64,000 bases of DNA from Pseudaminobacter soli (ex Zhang et al. 2022) (GTDB lineage Bacteria > Pseudomonadota > Alphaproteobacteria > Rhizobiales > Rhizobiaceae). Every line of letters starts with the position of its first letter. Position 1 is the stretch's first letter. The stretch is taken from positions 62,001 through 126,000 of the forward strand of contig NZ_JABVCF010000005.1 in NCBI RefSeq assembly GCF_014595955.1. The letters are read 5' to 3'. This document shows positions 26,924 through 37,300 of this stretch, one piece after another. The notes under the pieces are model-generated. The model made no database searches, was not told where the DNA came from, and saw only the letters and a list, made by a program, of their open reading frames with translations. A program made the position numbers and the translations under genes.

Positions 26924-27839
26924 TCTGCGCTCCCGAACGAGCCTCGTTGCGCACGTAGACGAGCAGCGCCAGCATCACGATTGCCATCAGTGTAATAGAG
27001 ATGGCTGCACCGAGCGGCCAATTGCGGCCAGCTCCGAACTGCAACTCGATCAGATTGCCAAGCATCATGTTCTTGCCGCCGCCCAGCACGCGCGGGATGA
27101 CATAGGCACCGAGAGACGGGATGAAGACCAGGATGGATCCGGCAATAACGCCCGGGCGGACCAGGGGAATGATGATGCGCCAGAGTACCCGAAGCCTGGT
27201 CGCGTAAAGGTCGTAGCCGGCCTCCACCAGGTTGAAGTCCAGCTTCTCCATGCTTGCGTAAAGCGGCAGCACCATCAGCGGCAGGTAAACATAGACCATG
27301 CCAAAAAGGATGGCCGCATCGGTGTACATGAGCTGTATGGGCTGGTCGATCAGCCCGAGCCACATCATCAGCGTGTTGAGGATGCCCTCGTTTCGGATCA
27401 CCTCCTGCATGGCGAAGGTGCGTATCAGCAGGTTCGTCCAGAACGGGATGGTGATCAGGAAGACCCAGACCTCGCGCGTTCTCGCCGGGCGCGTGGCGAT
27501 GAAATATGCGGTCGGAAATCCGAACGCGAGCGCAAGCATGGTGGTGATCAGCGATAGCTTCACCGACCGCCAGAAGATCGACAGATGCGCGTCAGCCAGG
27601 CCGACCGTGTCGTCGAAGATGTCGCGCTGGAAGAAGACGGAAAACCAGCCGTCCAGCGAGAACTCGCCGGGCTTCACGTCCCCATAGTCGCCTTTCACCA
27701 TGAATGAATAGGCGAGCATTACGAAGAGAGGCCCGACGGCAGCAAAGAAGATGACCAGCAGCGCTGGCGCGGACAGCAGCCAGCGAGAGCGAACGTCGGC
27801 GCGCTCTGCTCTTTTCGCGACTTCGGAGGCGGTGTCCAA
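26916..27839 (-). CDS. Polyamine-type ABC transporter permease (PotB/PotH-like)
   Basis: A 307-residue inner membrane permease with about six helices. Family marks are an NLLIRTFAMQEVIRNEG segment, which matches the PotB/PotH pattern (LIR..A....L...G), and an EAA loop VEAGYDLYATRLRVLWRIIIPLVRPGVIAG. The start is TTG at 27839 with GAGGGA upstream, immediately after the ATPase stop (TGAGATTG), so the three transport genes are translated as one unit. Confidence 0.92.
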   Translation of the reverse strand: MDTASEVAKRAERADVRSRWLLSAPALLVIFFAAVGPLFVMLAYSFMVKGDYGDVKPGEFSLDGWFSVFFQRDIFDDTVGLADAHLSIFWRSVKLSLITTMLALAFGFPTAYFIATRPARTREVWVFLITIPFWTNLLIRTFAMQEVIRNEGILNTLMMWLGLIDQPIQLMYTDAAILFGMVYVYLPLMVLPLYASMEKLDFNLVEAGYDLYATRLRVLWRIIIPLVRPGVIAGSILVFIPSLGAYVIPRVLGGGKNMMLGNLIELQFGAGRNWPLGAAISITLMAIVMLALLVYVRNEARSGAQNV

Positions 27840-27841
27840 TC

Positions 27842-28942
27842 TCAGTCCCTCAAGACCTGCGCGGCGTCGGCCGGGATGAGAATGCCGACCCGGCTGCCGG
27901 CCTCACGATGGTCGGCGTGGCCGCGGGCGTTCTGCCGCCGCACGATGAACGGCTCGCCTGTGTCGAGCTTCAGGTGGAAGTGCGTGTCGGTCCCGAGATA
28001 GACCACGTTCTCGATCGTCCCGGCGAGCGGCGCTCCGTTGGCAGCGGCGGCGAACTGCGCATGCTCGGGTCTGACGACGACGGTCACGTCGCCGGCGGGC
28101 GATGCGTTCTGGGGCAGCGAAGCCGAGATCTCGGCGCCCGATGTCAGCCGCACGGTGGCATGGTCATCCTGCTTCGAAACCATCGTTGCCGGCAGGAAAT
28201 TGCTCTCGCCGATGAAGTCGGCGACGAACCGCTCGGCGGGTCGGTCGTAGATGTCGCGCGGCGACCCGATCTGGAGGATCTTGCCGGCCGACATCACCGC
28301 GATGCGGTCCGACATCGTCAGCGCCTCTTCCTGGTCGTGGGTGACGAAGATGAAGGTGATGCCTGTCTCGTTCTGCAGGCGCTTCAGCTCGATCTGCATC
28401 TCCTTGCGCAGCTTGTAGTCGAGCGCCGAAAGTGGCTCGTCGAGCAGCAGCACCTTCGGCTGCGGAGCCAGGGCACGAGCGAGCGCAACGCGCTGCTGCT
28501 GGCCGCCGGAAATCTGGCTGGTGCGCCGGTTGGCAAGCGCCTCCATGCGCACGAGCTTGAGCATCAGCTCGACACGAGCCTTGATCTCGTTCTTCGGCTT
28601 GCCGAGCATCTCCAGCCCGAAGCCGATGTTCTGCGCGACCGTCATGTGCGGGAACAGCGCGTAGCTCTGGAAGACGGTGTTCACCGGCCGACGGTAGGGC
28701 GGCAGCGGCGCGATGTCCTCGCCATAAAGGAAGATCTCGCCTTCGCTCGGGAAATCGAAGCCGGCGATCAGGCGCAGCAGCGTGGTTTTCCCGCAGCCGG
28801 AGGGGCCGAGCAGCGTGAAGAACTCGTTCTCCCGGATGGCTACGGAGACCCGGTCCAGCGCAGCGAATCGCGCATCGCCCGAACCGAAAATTTTGCTGAC
28901 GTCGCGAACTTCAATCGCGTTCCTACCCGGTTGATCCGGCAC
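27842..28942 (-). CDS. Polyamine-type ABC transporter ATP-binding protein (PotA/PotG-like)
   Basis: A 366-residue cytosolic ATPase. Walker A is GPSGCGKTT, the Q-loop is in [17 protein letters not shown], the signature is [15 protein letters not shown], and Walker B is [11 protein letters not shown] followed by the switch histidine in FVTHDQEEA. The C-terminal third is a TOBE regulatory domain (NFLPATMV...[10 protein letters not shown]), normal for the PotA group. It starts with GTG at 28942. It is first of the transporter genes, about 150 bases downstream of the amidohydrolase on the same strand. Confidence 0.94.
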   Translation of the reverse strand: MPDQPGRNAIEVRDVSKIFGSGDARFAALDRVSVAIRENEFFTLLGPSGCGKTTLLRLIAGFDFPSEGEIFLYGEDIAPLPPYRRPVNTVFQSYALFPHMTVAQNIGFGLEMLGKPKNEIKARVELMLKLVRMEALANRRTSQISGGQQQRVALARALAPQPKVLLLDEPLSALDYKLRKEMQIELKRLQNETGITFIFVTHDQEEALTMSDRIAVMSAGKILQIGSPRDIYDRPAERFVADFIGESNFLPATMVSKQDDHATVRLTSGAEISASLPQNASPAGDVTVVVRPEHAQFAAAANGAPLAGTIENVVYLGTDTHFHLKLDTGEPFIVRRQNARGHADHREAGSRVGILIPADAAQVLRD

Positions 28943-29092
28943 GCTTACGCCCCAACTCGTTCTCGTGACTGGCCAAGCCAGCGTTGTTCCCCTGTCGCCG
29001 GATTGTCAGCACAAGCGAAAGCGATTGGCAACAGAACCGCGGCGAAAGCTTCTGCGACATTCCCGCCGACGCCTTTTGTCGACCCGGGTGTC

Positions 29093-30757
29093 TCACTGAG
29101 CATAGGTGATTCGCCCGCCGCAGATCGTGGTGACGGGATGGATATCCGCAAGCATTTCCCGCGGTTGTGAGTCGATGTCGCCTGAAAGAACAACGATGTC
29201 CGCAAGGTAGCCGGGCTTCAGCATGCCCTTCCTGTGCTCCATGAACTCGGCATACGCGCCGCCGGTCGTGTAGGCAGCGATCGCCTCGTCGAGCGAGAAG
29301 CGCTGGTCTGGCAGGCCCTCCTTCCAAGGTTTTCTCAGCATGGCGGCCTTGATGCCACGGATCGGGTCGATCGGCGCCACCGGCCAGTCCGACGCGAAGA
29401 CGATCCGGGCGCCGGCTTCCTTCAGGGTCCGCACCGGATAGGCATAGGGCCAGCGCGCTTCGCCGATCCGTGACACGGTCGGCTCGAGCGGGAACCCGTC
29501 GGCGCCCGGCGGATGGGTCGGCTGCATGGACGCGATCACGCCCAGTTCCCGAAAGCGCGGAAGGTCCGCCGCCGTCGTCACCTCTATGTGCTCGACGCGG
29601 TGGCGGCTGTCGCGCTTGCCATTGGCCAGCCGCGCGGCCTCGTAGGCGTCTAGCACGCCGCGCACAGCGCCGTCGCCGATGGAATGCACCGCGACCTGCA
29701 GTCCGCGCCGGTCTGCCTCGACCACTGCGGCCTCGAACTGCTCTTTCGTGAAAAGCGCGTCGCCGCGCCAGTCCGGCCGGTCGGCATAGGGCTCGATCAT
29801 CACGGCGGTCCAGGAGTCCAGCACGCCGTCGAAGAACATCTTCACCATGCCGGAGGAGAGCCACTCCGAACGGTAGCGCGCCGCCATCATCGAGGCCTTC
29901 TCGAGCATGTCGAGCGACATGAAGTTCTTGAAGTGGAACGGGATCTTGGTGCGGCAGAGCAGCCCGCCTGCTTGCTCGATCTCGGACAGAAGCTCCAACT
30001 GGTAGAGATTGCCGTCCATGTTCTGGCTGGAGGTGATGCCGTGGCGCGCGCACCATTCGAGGCCGCGCCGGATGGTCTCGCGATCCCTCGCTCGCTGCTC
30101 CGGCGTCGGTGCCGGGTCGGGCTCGCCGCCGGTGGAGAGCCCGAGCCTGGCACGTTCCTCGCCCGCAAGCGCCAGCACCGGCCCGAATGCCTCGCCTTCG
30201 CGCAGCTCGCCTGCAGCAAGTCCGTCCTCGCCCATGACCACTTCGTTGCCCGGACCGACCTGCCGTCCTTGCAGTATGCCGGCGCGCTCCAGCGCCGCGG
30301 TGTTCGCCCAAGCCGTATGGTGGTCCGGCGCGACCAGGACGAGCGGCTGGTCCGCGACGATCCTGTCGAGGTCGTGGCGGGTGACGGCCCGATCGCCCAG
30401 GATGGTGTAATCGGCGCCCTGGCCGACGAGCAGCGGCATCTCCGGGCGCGACTTCGCATACTCCCGCACCGCGACTGCGAGAGCATCCGCACCATGCACG
30501 CCGGCTAGTTGAAGATGCGCGAGTTCGGCCGCCCCGGAGAAGAGATGCATGTGGCCTTCGATAAAGCCGGGCAGCACGGAACAATCCTGCGCATCGATCA
30601 AGCGTGTGCCGGGCCCGCGAAGGTCCTCCACACCTGCGCGGTCGCCGACCGCGACGATCTCGCCGCCGGAAACCGCGAGCGCACTGGCGTTCGGGCGCCG
30701 CGGGTCCATGGTCTTGATGCGACCGTTGATGACGATCAGATCGGCGTAACTGCTCAT
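29093..30757 (-). CDS. YtcJ-like metal-dependent amidohydrolase
   Basis: A 554-residue amidohydrolase. The N-terminal small domain has ADLIVINGRIKTMD and VLPGFIEGHMHLF, whose HxH binds metal. The barrel contains VAHSIGDGAV (histidine near the active site), HRVEHIEVT and FASDWPVAPIDP with the catalytic Asp. The ending resembles the family's KGMLKPGYLADIVVLSGD. Members hydrolyse N-substituted amides or urea-like bonds; the substrate is unknown. GGAGGAG precedes the ATG. Its position next to a polyamine-type importer, NylB-like hydrolases and an acetylpolyamine amidohydrolase supports a part in amide catabolism. Confidence 0.92.
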   Translation of the reverse strand: MSSYADLIVINGRIKTMDPRRPNASALAVSGGEIVAVGDRAGVEDLRGPGTRLIDAQDCSVLPGFIEGHMHLFSGAAELAHLQLAGVHGADALAVAVREYAKSRPEMPLLVGQGADYTILGDRAVTRHDLDRIVADQPLVLVAPDHHTAWANTAALERAGILQGRQVGPGNEVVMGEDGLAAGELREGEAFGPVLALAGEERARLGLSTGGEPDPAPTPEQRARDRETIRRGLEWCARHGITSSQNMDGNLYQLELLSEIEQAGGLLCRTKIPFHFKNFMSLDMLEKASMMAARYRSEWLSSGMVKMFFDGVLDSWTAVMIEPYADRPDWRGDALFTKEQFEAAVVEADRRGLQVAVHSIGDGAVRGVLDAYEAARLANGKRDSRHRVEHIEVTTAADLPRFRELGVIASMQPTHPPGADGFPLEPTVSRIGEARWPYAYPVRTLKEAGARIVFASDWPVAPIDPIRGIKAAMLRKPWKEGLPDQRFSLDEAIAAYTTGGAYAEFMEHRKGMLKPGYLADIVVLSGDIDSQPREMLADIHPVTTICGGRITYAQ

Positions 30758-30950
30758 GGGCGCGCTCCTCCGGGCCGGCTTCTCTACTGTAACCTGTACA
30801 CTGATTGAAGCGCTCTGGTGGCGGTGGCCCGGCCGCCCGCCACAGTTGGCCCAGACCGGGCCGAACTGTGCACATCATCGCATTCCTGGGCTCTTGTGGA
30901 TCGCGACAGCCTGCGGCTAGGGTGCCGCGCCATTCAAACCAGAGAGACCA

Positions 30951-31982
30951 ATGAAGACGATCTTTTCGCCGCTGCACGCGGGCCATTCGGGGCAGATGGA
31001 GCTTGTCGCGGGCGAGATCGTGCCAGGCTTCGAGATGCCGTCACGGGCCGAATATGTCCGGGCGCGGGTCGAGTCGGAGAAGCTCGGCCCGATCTTGCCG
31101 CCGGTCGAGCACGACCTTGCCGCGGCAAAGCGCGTGCATGCGGCCGACTATATCGATTTCCTTCCGACCGTCTGGCCTGAATGGGAAAAATCCGGCCGCG
31201 GCGGCTCGGCGCTCGGCTACACCTGGCCGACCCGCGGCCTGCGCGCCGACGTGCGCCCGAAGACCATCGACGCGCTCCTCGGCTACTATTCATTCGATGC
31301 GGGGGCGCCTTTCGTGAAGGGAACGTGGGACGCCATCAAGTCGTCCTATGACGTGGCGCTCACGGCCGCGGAGCTGGTCAAGGGCGGCGAGCGGTCGGCC
31401 TTCGCGCTCTGCCGTCCGCCGGGACACCATGCGGGCGCGGCCTTCATGGGCGGCTACTGCTTCATCAACAATGCCGCCGTGGCGGCGCAGTGGTTTCGCG
31501 ACCAGGGCGCAAAGAAGGTCTCGATCCTCGACGTCGACTACCACCATGGCAACGGCACGCAGGAGATCTTCTATTCGCGCGCCGACGTCCAGGTGCTCAA
31601 CCTGCATGGCGACCCGATGTCGGAGTACCCTTTCTTCCTCGGCCATGCCGACGAGCGCGGCGCCGGCGAAGGCGAGGGGTTCAATATCAACTATCCAATG
31701 CCGCCCGGCACCTCTTGGGAGCGTTGGAGCGCCTCGCACGAGGACGCCTGCGCCAAGCTCCAGGATTATGGTCCTGACGCCGTGGTCGTCTCGCTCGGCG
31801 TCGACACCTTCGAGAAGGACCCGATCAGCCAGTTCAAGCTGAAGACCGAGGACTATCCCAAGATCGGCCGCCGCATCGCCAGGCTCGGTTTGCCGACGCT
31901 GTTCGTGATGGAGGGCGGCTATGCGGTCGAGGAGATCGGCATCAATGCCGTCGGCGTGCTGACGGGGTTTGAGGAGGGGTGA
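30951..31982 (+). CDS. Histone deacetylase-fold acetylpolyamine amidohydrolase
   Basis: A 343-residue zinc hydrolase of the bacterial HDAC-like acetylpolyamine amidohydrolase type. The catalytic histidine pair is in RPPGHHAGA (H159, H160). Zinc ligands are in ILDVDYHHGNGTQ (D194-H199 region), a further Asp is in SLGVDTFEKDP, and the transition-state tyrosine lies in MEGGYAVEEIG. N-terminal IFSPLHAGH...E matches the acetylpolyamine-specific group. It removes acetyl groups from acetylated putrescine, spermidine or cadaverine in the cytosol. It is divergent from the amidohydrolase-transporter unit across about 190 bases and probably shares its control. Confidence 0.92.
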   Translation: MKTIFSPLHAGHSGQMELVAGEIVPGFEMPSRAEYVRARVESEKLGPILPPVEHDLAAAKRVHAADYIDFLPTVWPEWEKSGRGGSALGYTWPTRGLRADVRPKTIDALLGYYSFDAGAPFVKGTWDAIKSSYDVALTAAELVKGGERSAFALCRPPGHHAGAAFMGGYCFINNAAVAAQWFRDQGAKKVSILDVDYHHGNGTQEIFYSRADVQVLNLHGDPMSEYPFFLGHADERGAGEGEGFNINYPMPPGTSWERWSASHEDACAKLQDYGPDAVVVSLGVDTFEKDPISQFKLKTEDYPKIGRRIARLGLPTLFVMEGGYAVEEIGINAVGVLTGFEEG

Positions 31983-31991
31983 TTTGGCTCC

Positions 31992-32014
31992 CTTCTCCCG
32001 TTCACGGGGAGAAG
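31992..32014. repeat. Hairpin between convergent genes
   Basis: CTTCTCCC (31992-31999) pairs with GGGAGAAG (32007-32014) around a 7-base loop in the short gap between the converging amidohydrolase and pbpC genes. It probably serves as a transcription end or 3' stabiliser; there is no T-run. Confidence 0.5.
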
Positions 32015-32032
32015 AGAACGGAAAGGTAGAAC

Positions 32033-34147
32033 CTACTCCACAAACACCTTCACGCTGGCGGCCCGTCCCGCAGCATCGATGACCGTCAGTGTGGAATAGC
32101 CAGCGCCGTCGGGCTGCCAGGTGGCGGTCGGGCGGCGGACCGCTCCGGCCAGCGGCTTGCCGTTGGCGAGCCAGCGGAAGGGCGCGCGGCCGCCCTGCAG
32201 CTTCAGCACCAACGGGTTGCCGCCCGAGGAGGCGTTGAGATCGACATGCGCGCCGTCCGGCGGGAAGACGATGCGCGGGGCCGGCTCGGTCACTGTCGGG
32301 CCCGCAGAGCCGGCTGAAGCTGATAAAATCCGGCCGGAATCTGGCGTGCCGAACCGCTTCAGCGTGACCGGAAGATCTTGCGGGGCCTGACGCGACGCCC
32401 CGGCCGGCGCGGGCTGCCGGGGAACCACGGGAAGCCCCGACCTGGCGAAGGCTTCGAACAGGATCGGCGCGGCGGAGGTGTAGCCGGCCAGCCCCGGCAC
32501 CGAACCGGAATCGGCGCGTCCTACCCAGGCGCCCAGCACATAGCCGCCGTCATAGCCGACCGACCAGGCATCGCGGTAGCCGTAGGATGTGCCGGTCTTG
32601 TAGGCGATGGCGCGCGGGCTGGCATTCTCCGGCGGACGCACGCCGGCCAGGATGTCGGTGACCTGCCAGCTTGCCTGCGGCTCGAAGATCATGCCGTCGG
32701 GTAGCGGCTCGAAGGCAGTTTCCGTGCCGTCGCGCAGGCGCATGGCGCGGCCGCCATTGGCGAGACTGGTATAGAGCTGGACGAGGTCGCGCAGCGTGAG
32801 GCCGACGCCGCCGAGGCCGATCGCCAGGCCGCGGGATTCGCCCGGCGGCAGGGAAGGGGTGACGTCCGCCCGGCGGAAGCGGGCAGTGAGGCGGGCGGGG
32901 CCGACCGCATCGAGCAGCCGCACGGCCGGAACGTTGAGCGACATCTGCAGCGCTTGGCGCACGGTCACGTCACCCTGGTAGCCGAGGTCGAAATTCCTCG
33001 GCCGGTAGCCCGCGAAATCAGCAGGGCGGTCCTCGATCAGCGTCTCCTGCGCGACCAGCCCCTGTTCGAAGGCGAGCCCATAGATGAACGGTTTCAGCGT
33101 CGAGCCGGGCGAGCGGCTGGCCCGCGTCATGTCGATCCATCCGGAGCGGGCCGCGTCGAAATAGTCGGATGAGCCGACCAAGCCGAGGATTTCGCCGGTC
33201 CGTGCATCGGCAAGCACCATCGCGACGGAGACGCGGTCGCCGAGCCTGCGCGCCGCGGTCCGTGCGACAGCCTCAAGGGCAGTCTGTACCGACTTCTGGA
33301 TCGTGAGGGTATGTCGGACCGAAGTGGGCGCCGCGCGGGCGGCCGAGTCGGCGAGGTGGGCGGCGAGGGCGGGCAGAGGGAAGCGGTACTCCGACACCTC
33401 CTCCGCCGAAACGCGCTGTGCTTCCCGCTCGGCAAGAAGCCCGGCGTCGACCATACGCGTCAGCACACGGTCCCGCGCGGTCTCAGCGGCGTCGCGAAAC
33501 CGGTCCGGCCGGCGGCGCTCCGGCAGTTGCGGCAGGGCGACCAGCAGGGCGGACTGCGAAACCGTCAGCCGCTTCGGCTCCTTGCCGAAATAGGCGAGCG
33601 AGGCGGCTCGGATGCCTTCCAGATTGCCGCCATAGGGCGCGAGGGTCAGGTATCGCTCCAGGATTTCCCTCTTCGAGAGCCGCCGCTCGATCTGCCAGGC
33701 GCGAAAAATCTGCCTCAGCTTCGAGCCGAGACTGCGCTCCTCACGCGGCTCGGTGAGACGGGCGAGCTGCATCGAGAGCGTCGATCCGCCCGAGACGATG
33801 CGGCCGTTGGCGGCGAACTGGCCGGCAGCACGGGCGAGCGCCAGTAGGTCGACGCCGGCATGGTCCCAGAACCGCTTGTCCTCATAGATGACCAGCATCT
33901 TTACGAACGCGGGATCGACCTGGTCGAGCGACACGCCGAGGCGCCAGATGCCGTCCTGCGTGGCATAGGTCCTGAGCAGCGCGCCGTCGCGGTCCACCAC
34001 CTCGCGGGAGACGGCGATTTGTTCGGGGATAGGTGGCGGGAAGGCGCGATCGAGAGAAATGAGAGCGGCCAGGGTGACGGCGGCGAAGGTGGCAAGCGCT
34101 GCGGCTGCGTAGAGTAGGCGTTTCAGGTATTTCTGAACGTTCAGCAT
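32033..34147 (-). CDS. pbpC: Penicillin-binding protein 1C
   Basis: A 704-residue class A PBP. One N-terminal membrane anchor (about 10-32) precedes a transglycosylase domain with YEDKRFWDHAGVD, GGSTLSMQLARL and RKSK-region-like motifs (GSKLRQIFRAWQIE). The transpeptidase domain follows with the serine in SPGSTLKPFIYG, SLN in LQMSLNVPA, and KTGTSYGYRDAW. A C-terminal BiPBP-type domain (last about 90 residues) is specific to PBP1C. The ATG at 34147, with AGGTGAGA upstream, is preferred over GTG at 34156. It lies beside the alpha-2-macroglobulin gene, the usual pbpC-yfhM association. Confidence 0.95.
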   Translation of the reverse strand: MLNVQKYLKRLLYAAAALATFAAVTLAALISLDRAFPPPIPEQIAVSREVVDRDGALLRTYATQDGIWRLGVSLDQVDPAFVKMLVIYEDKRFWDHAGVDLLALARAAGQFAANGRIVSGGSTLSMQLARLTEPREERSLGSKLRQIFRAWQIERRLSKREILERYLTLAPYGGNLEGIRAASLAYFGKEPKRLTVSQSALLVALPQLPERRRPDRFRDAAETARDRVLTRMVDAGLLAEREAQRVSAEEVSEYRFPLPALAAHLADSAARAAPTSVRHTLTIQKSVQTALEAVARTAARRLGDRVSVAMVLADARTGEILGLVGSSDYFDAARSGWIDMTRASRSPGSTLKPFIYGLAFEQGLVAQETLIEDRPADFAGYRPRNFDLGYQGDVTVRQALQMSLNVPAVRLLDAVGPARLTARFRRADVTPSLPPGESRGLAIGLGGVGLTLRDLVQLYTSLANGGRAMRLRDGTETAFEPLPDGMIFEPQASWQVTDILAGVRPPENASPRAIAYKTGTSYGYRDAWSVGYDGGYVLGAWVGRADSGSVPGLAGYTSAAPILFEAFARSGLPVVPRQPAPAGASRQAPQDLPVTLKRFGTPDSGRILSASAGSAGPTVTEPAPRIVFPPDGAHVDLNASSGGNPLVLKLQGGRAPFRWLANGKPLAGAVRRPTATWQPDGAGYSTLTVIDAAGRAASVKVFVE

Positions 34148-34329
34148 CAATCTCACCTGATGCCGACGTGAGCCGCTGCAGATGTAAAGTGACGAGTGGC
34201 GAGGCCTAGGTCAGGCGGGCTCTCTTTCGCAGCCCTCAACAATGGCTCAAACGGCGATGCCCTGAGACTAGTGCCCGCTGACTCGGTCATGCTGCTGCGA
34301 GGCATCTCGCTATGCCCAAGATGATTTCG

Positions 34330-37300
34330 CTACTCCTTCACCTCCATCATCCCCGTGGCGGTGCGGGCGGAAAACTGCGGACGGTACATGTCCTCCACGC
34401 TCGCGGCCGGATGCGCGTAGACGCCGGGCGTCACCGCGCGGACGACATAGGCCAGCGTGAACTCGTGTGGGCTGTCCGCACTGCGGTCGAAGGCCGCGAC
34501 GAAGCGGTCGTCGCGGAATTCGAGATGCGCGGCTTCCGTCTGCGCCAGCCATGGGAAGTTGGCGAGGTTTGCGCTGGAAACGAGGCCGGGATTGTCGATC
34601 TCGAAGCCGGCCGGCAGGAGGTCGCTGACCAGCACCCGCGAGGGCCAATCGTTCTCCTCGGTGAGTTTCAGAACGACCACGAAGCGCTCGTTCTGCCTGA
34701 CCTCGGTCACGTTGGCTTCGGTGCCATCGAGCCGGTAATGGGTGCGCTCGATGGTGAAGCCGTCGCCGCCGGCGGGCAGCGGCCGGACCGGCGCGGCGAC
34801 CGCCGTGACCACGGCTTGCGCGGTGTCTTGTCCGGTGTTCGTGACGATGATCGGGCTTTCGACGATCTCGCTGCCCTCGAAGCGCTCCGAGAACACGCCG
34901 GTGTGCTCGACGCCGTTCACGGCGAGCCGCATGTCGGCCGCGTTGGCGCTCAGCGCGCGGGCGGCGAGCAGCATCCAGGCGTTCTCCTGCGTGCTGTTCC
35001 AGCGGGTCGCCTGGCGCTCGGCGCTGACGAAGCTGACCAGTCGCGGAACGACCGAAGACATCGGCTTGCTTTCGGCGGCGAGCGCCAGCATGGCGGCGCC
35101 ATCGCGAAGGCGCGAGCCGTAGTCCGATCGGGAGTAATCGTGCTCGCTCTGGGACTGCGCCAGCTGGAGCGCTGCCAGGAACGTTGCTTCGGAGCGCTGC
35201 GTATCGCCATAGAGAGCAAGGCTGGCGGCGAGCTGGGCGATCGCGAGCGGGCTCGAAAAGGCCTCGATCTGCGTGTCGGCATAGTATCGGAGATCGCCGA
35301 CGGAGGCCTTCTTGTTGCGCGCCAGGACATAGAGCGAATAAGCGATCTCGGTTCCACGATCCTGCAGGTTGACGTCGTAGGCGAGCGAATTCTGCAGGTT
35401 GCTGAGCGCCTGGTCCATGGCCTGCTGCGGCACGTCGTAGTTCAGTTCGCGGGCGCGGGTCAGGAAGTCGGTCACGTAGGCATCGAGCCAGAGGTCGCCG
35501 GAGCCGGGGCCCCAGAGGCCAAAGCTGCCCGAAGAGGACTGGTAGTTGAGCACTGCGTAGATCGCCTTCTGGATGCGCTCGCGCAGGGCGGGGTCGTCCG
35601 ACATGCCGGCACCCGCAGCCAACTCGCTGACATAGAGCAGCGGCAGCGCGCGGCTGGTCGTCTGCTCCGCGCAGCCATAGGGGTAGAGGTCGAGTGCAAG
35701 CAGAAGCGAGGGTACGTCGAGCGCCGCGGACGGGCTCACGCCGACGCTGACATGGGCGCCCGGCAGCACGCTTTCGGCAAGCAACTCGCGGTCCACCCGC
35801 AGGCTGCCGTTCGGGCCAAGGTCGACCACGAGTCGATTGGTGACCGGCAGGGTGGCGGGCCGCACCGGCACATGTAGCGTCTGGTCCACCGCGGTGCCGC
35901 CGGTATGGGCGAGCCGCACGGTGACAGTCGCGTCTCCGGCCGTCTGCGCGACCAGCGGCACGGTGACCGTCTGGCGCCGCCCTGAGGTCAATGTGACTTT
36001 CTCGGGAAGCGCTGCGTTGCCGGTGGAGAGGTCGCCGGTGGTCTCCACCAGGAACTCGTAGTCGCCGTCGGGACCGTCGGTGTTGGCGATGTCCAGCCGC
36101 ATCAGGGCGGCGTCGCCCGGCGCCATGAAGCGCGGCAGGCCGGCGGTGATGACCACCGGGTCGCGGACGATCACGTCGGTGGAGGCATGGCCGACGGCGT
36201 CCTTCGTCCAGGCGACGGCCATGATGCGGACGGTGCCGTTGAACTGCGGGATGTCGAACGAAATCGCCGCCTTGCCTTCGGAATCGAGCTTCACCGGGCC
36301 GGCGAAGAACGCCACCAGCTTCTCGGTGGGCGGGCTGCCGTGTGAGGTCATGGCGGCTCCGTCGCCGCCGGTGCGCAGCCTTCCCGCCGCGCCGAGCGAG
36401 CCGTCGATGAGGCGGCCGTAGAGGTCGCGCAGTTCGAGGCCGAGCCGGCGCTGGCCGAAATACCAGCTCTCGGGGTTCGGCGGCCGGTAGTCGGTGAGGT
36501 TCAGGATACCGAGGTCGACCGCCGCGACCGTGACATAGGCGTCAGTCGCCGACGCTATGCCGGTGACAGACACCGGGATCGTGAGAGGCTGGCGCGGCTG
36601 CGTCTTGGCGACGGGCGCGAGCGCCACGTCGAGCTTCTTGGCGCCGGGATCGATGGTCAGCCACTTGAGGCCGATGGCGCGCGCCGGCATCCGCGATTCC
36701 TGCGCGTCGCCGGGGCGAAACAGCGTGGCGGTGACATAGGCGCCGGCGCCCCAGTCTGCCGAGACGGGAATGTCGATGGTCGCGCCGCCTTCCGGCACGG
36801 TGGCGGTTTGGGTGGAAAGCAGGCGCTCGGCGCCGACCGTGACCAGCAACTCGCCGGCGAAACGCGGCGAGATCTTGAGCTTCGCCACCTCGCCCGGCGC
36901 ATACTTGTCCTTGTCCAGCGCGATCTCGAGCCCGTCCGGCGTCTCGGTCGAGGTCGCCATCACATACCACCCGGCGTCGAATTCCACGCTGGTGGCCGGC
37001 CCTTCGGGATCGGCCGTTGTCACCTCGAGGCGGTAGCGGCCCCAGTCCACCGGCATGGACAGGGTGGTCGACCCGTCGGCAGCGATGTCGAGCGTGCCGT
37101 TCGAGATCGCGCGGGTGTGGGTGACCGGCTCGTAGTTCCAGAAGTTGCCGCTTCGGTACCACTGGTAGTCGCGCTCGACTTTCACGAGGGACCATTGCGC
37201 GGCTGAAAGCGCCTTACGGCTGCCGTTGGGGTCGAGCATGATCACCGTGAACCCGGCGGTGTCGCCTTCGCGCACCTGGCCGCCGGAAAAGTCCGGGCGG

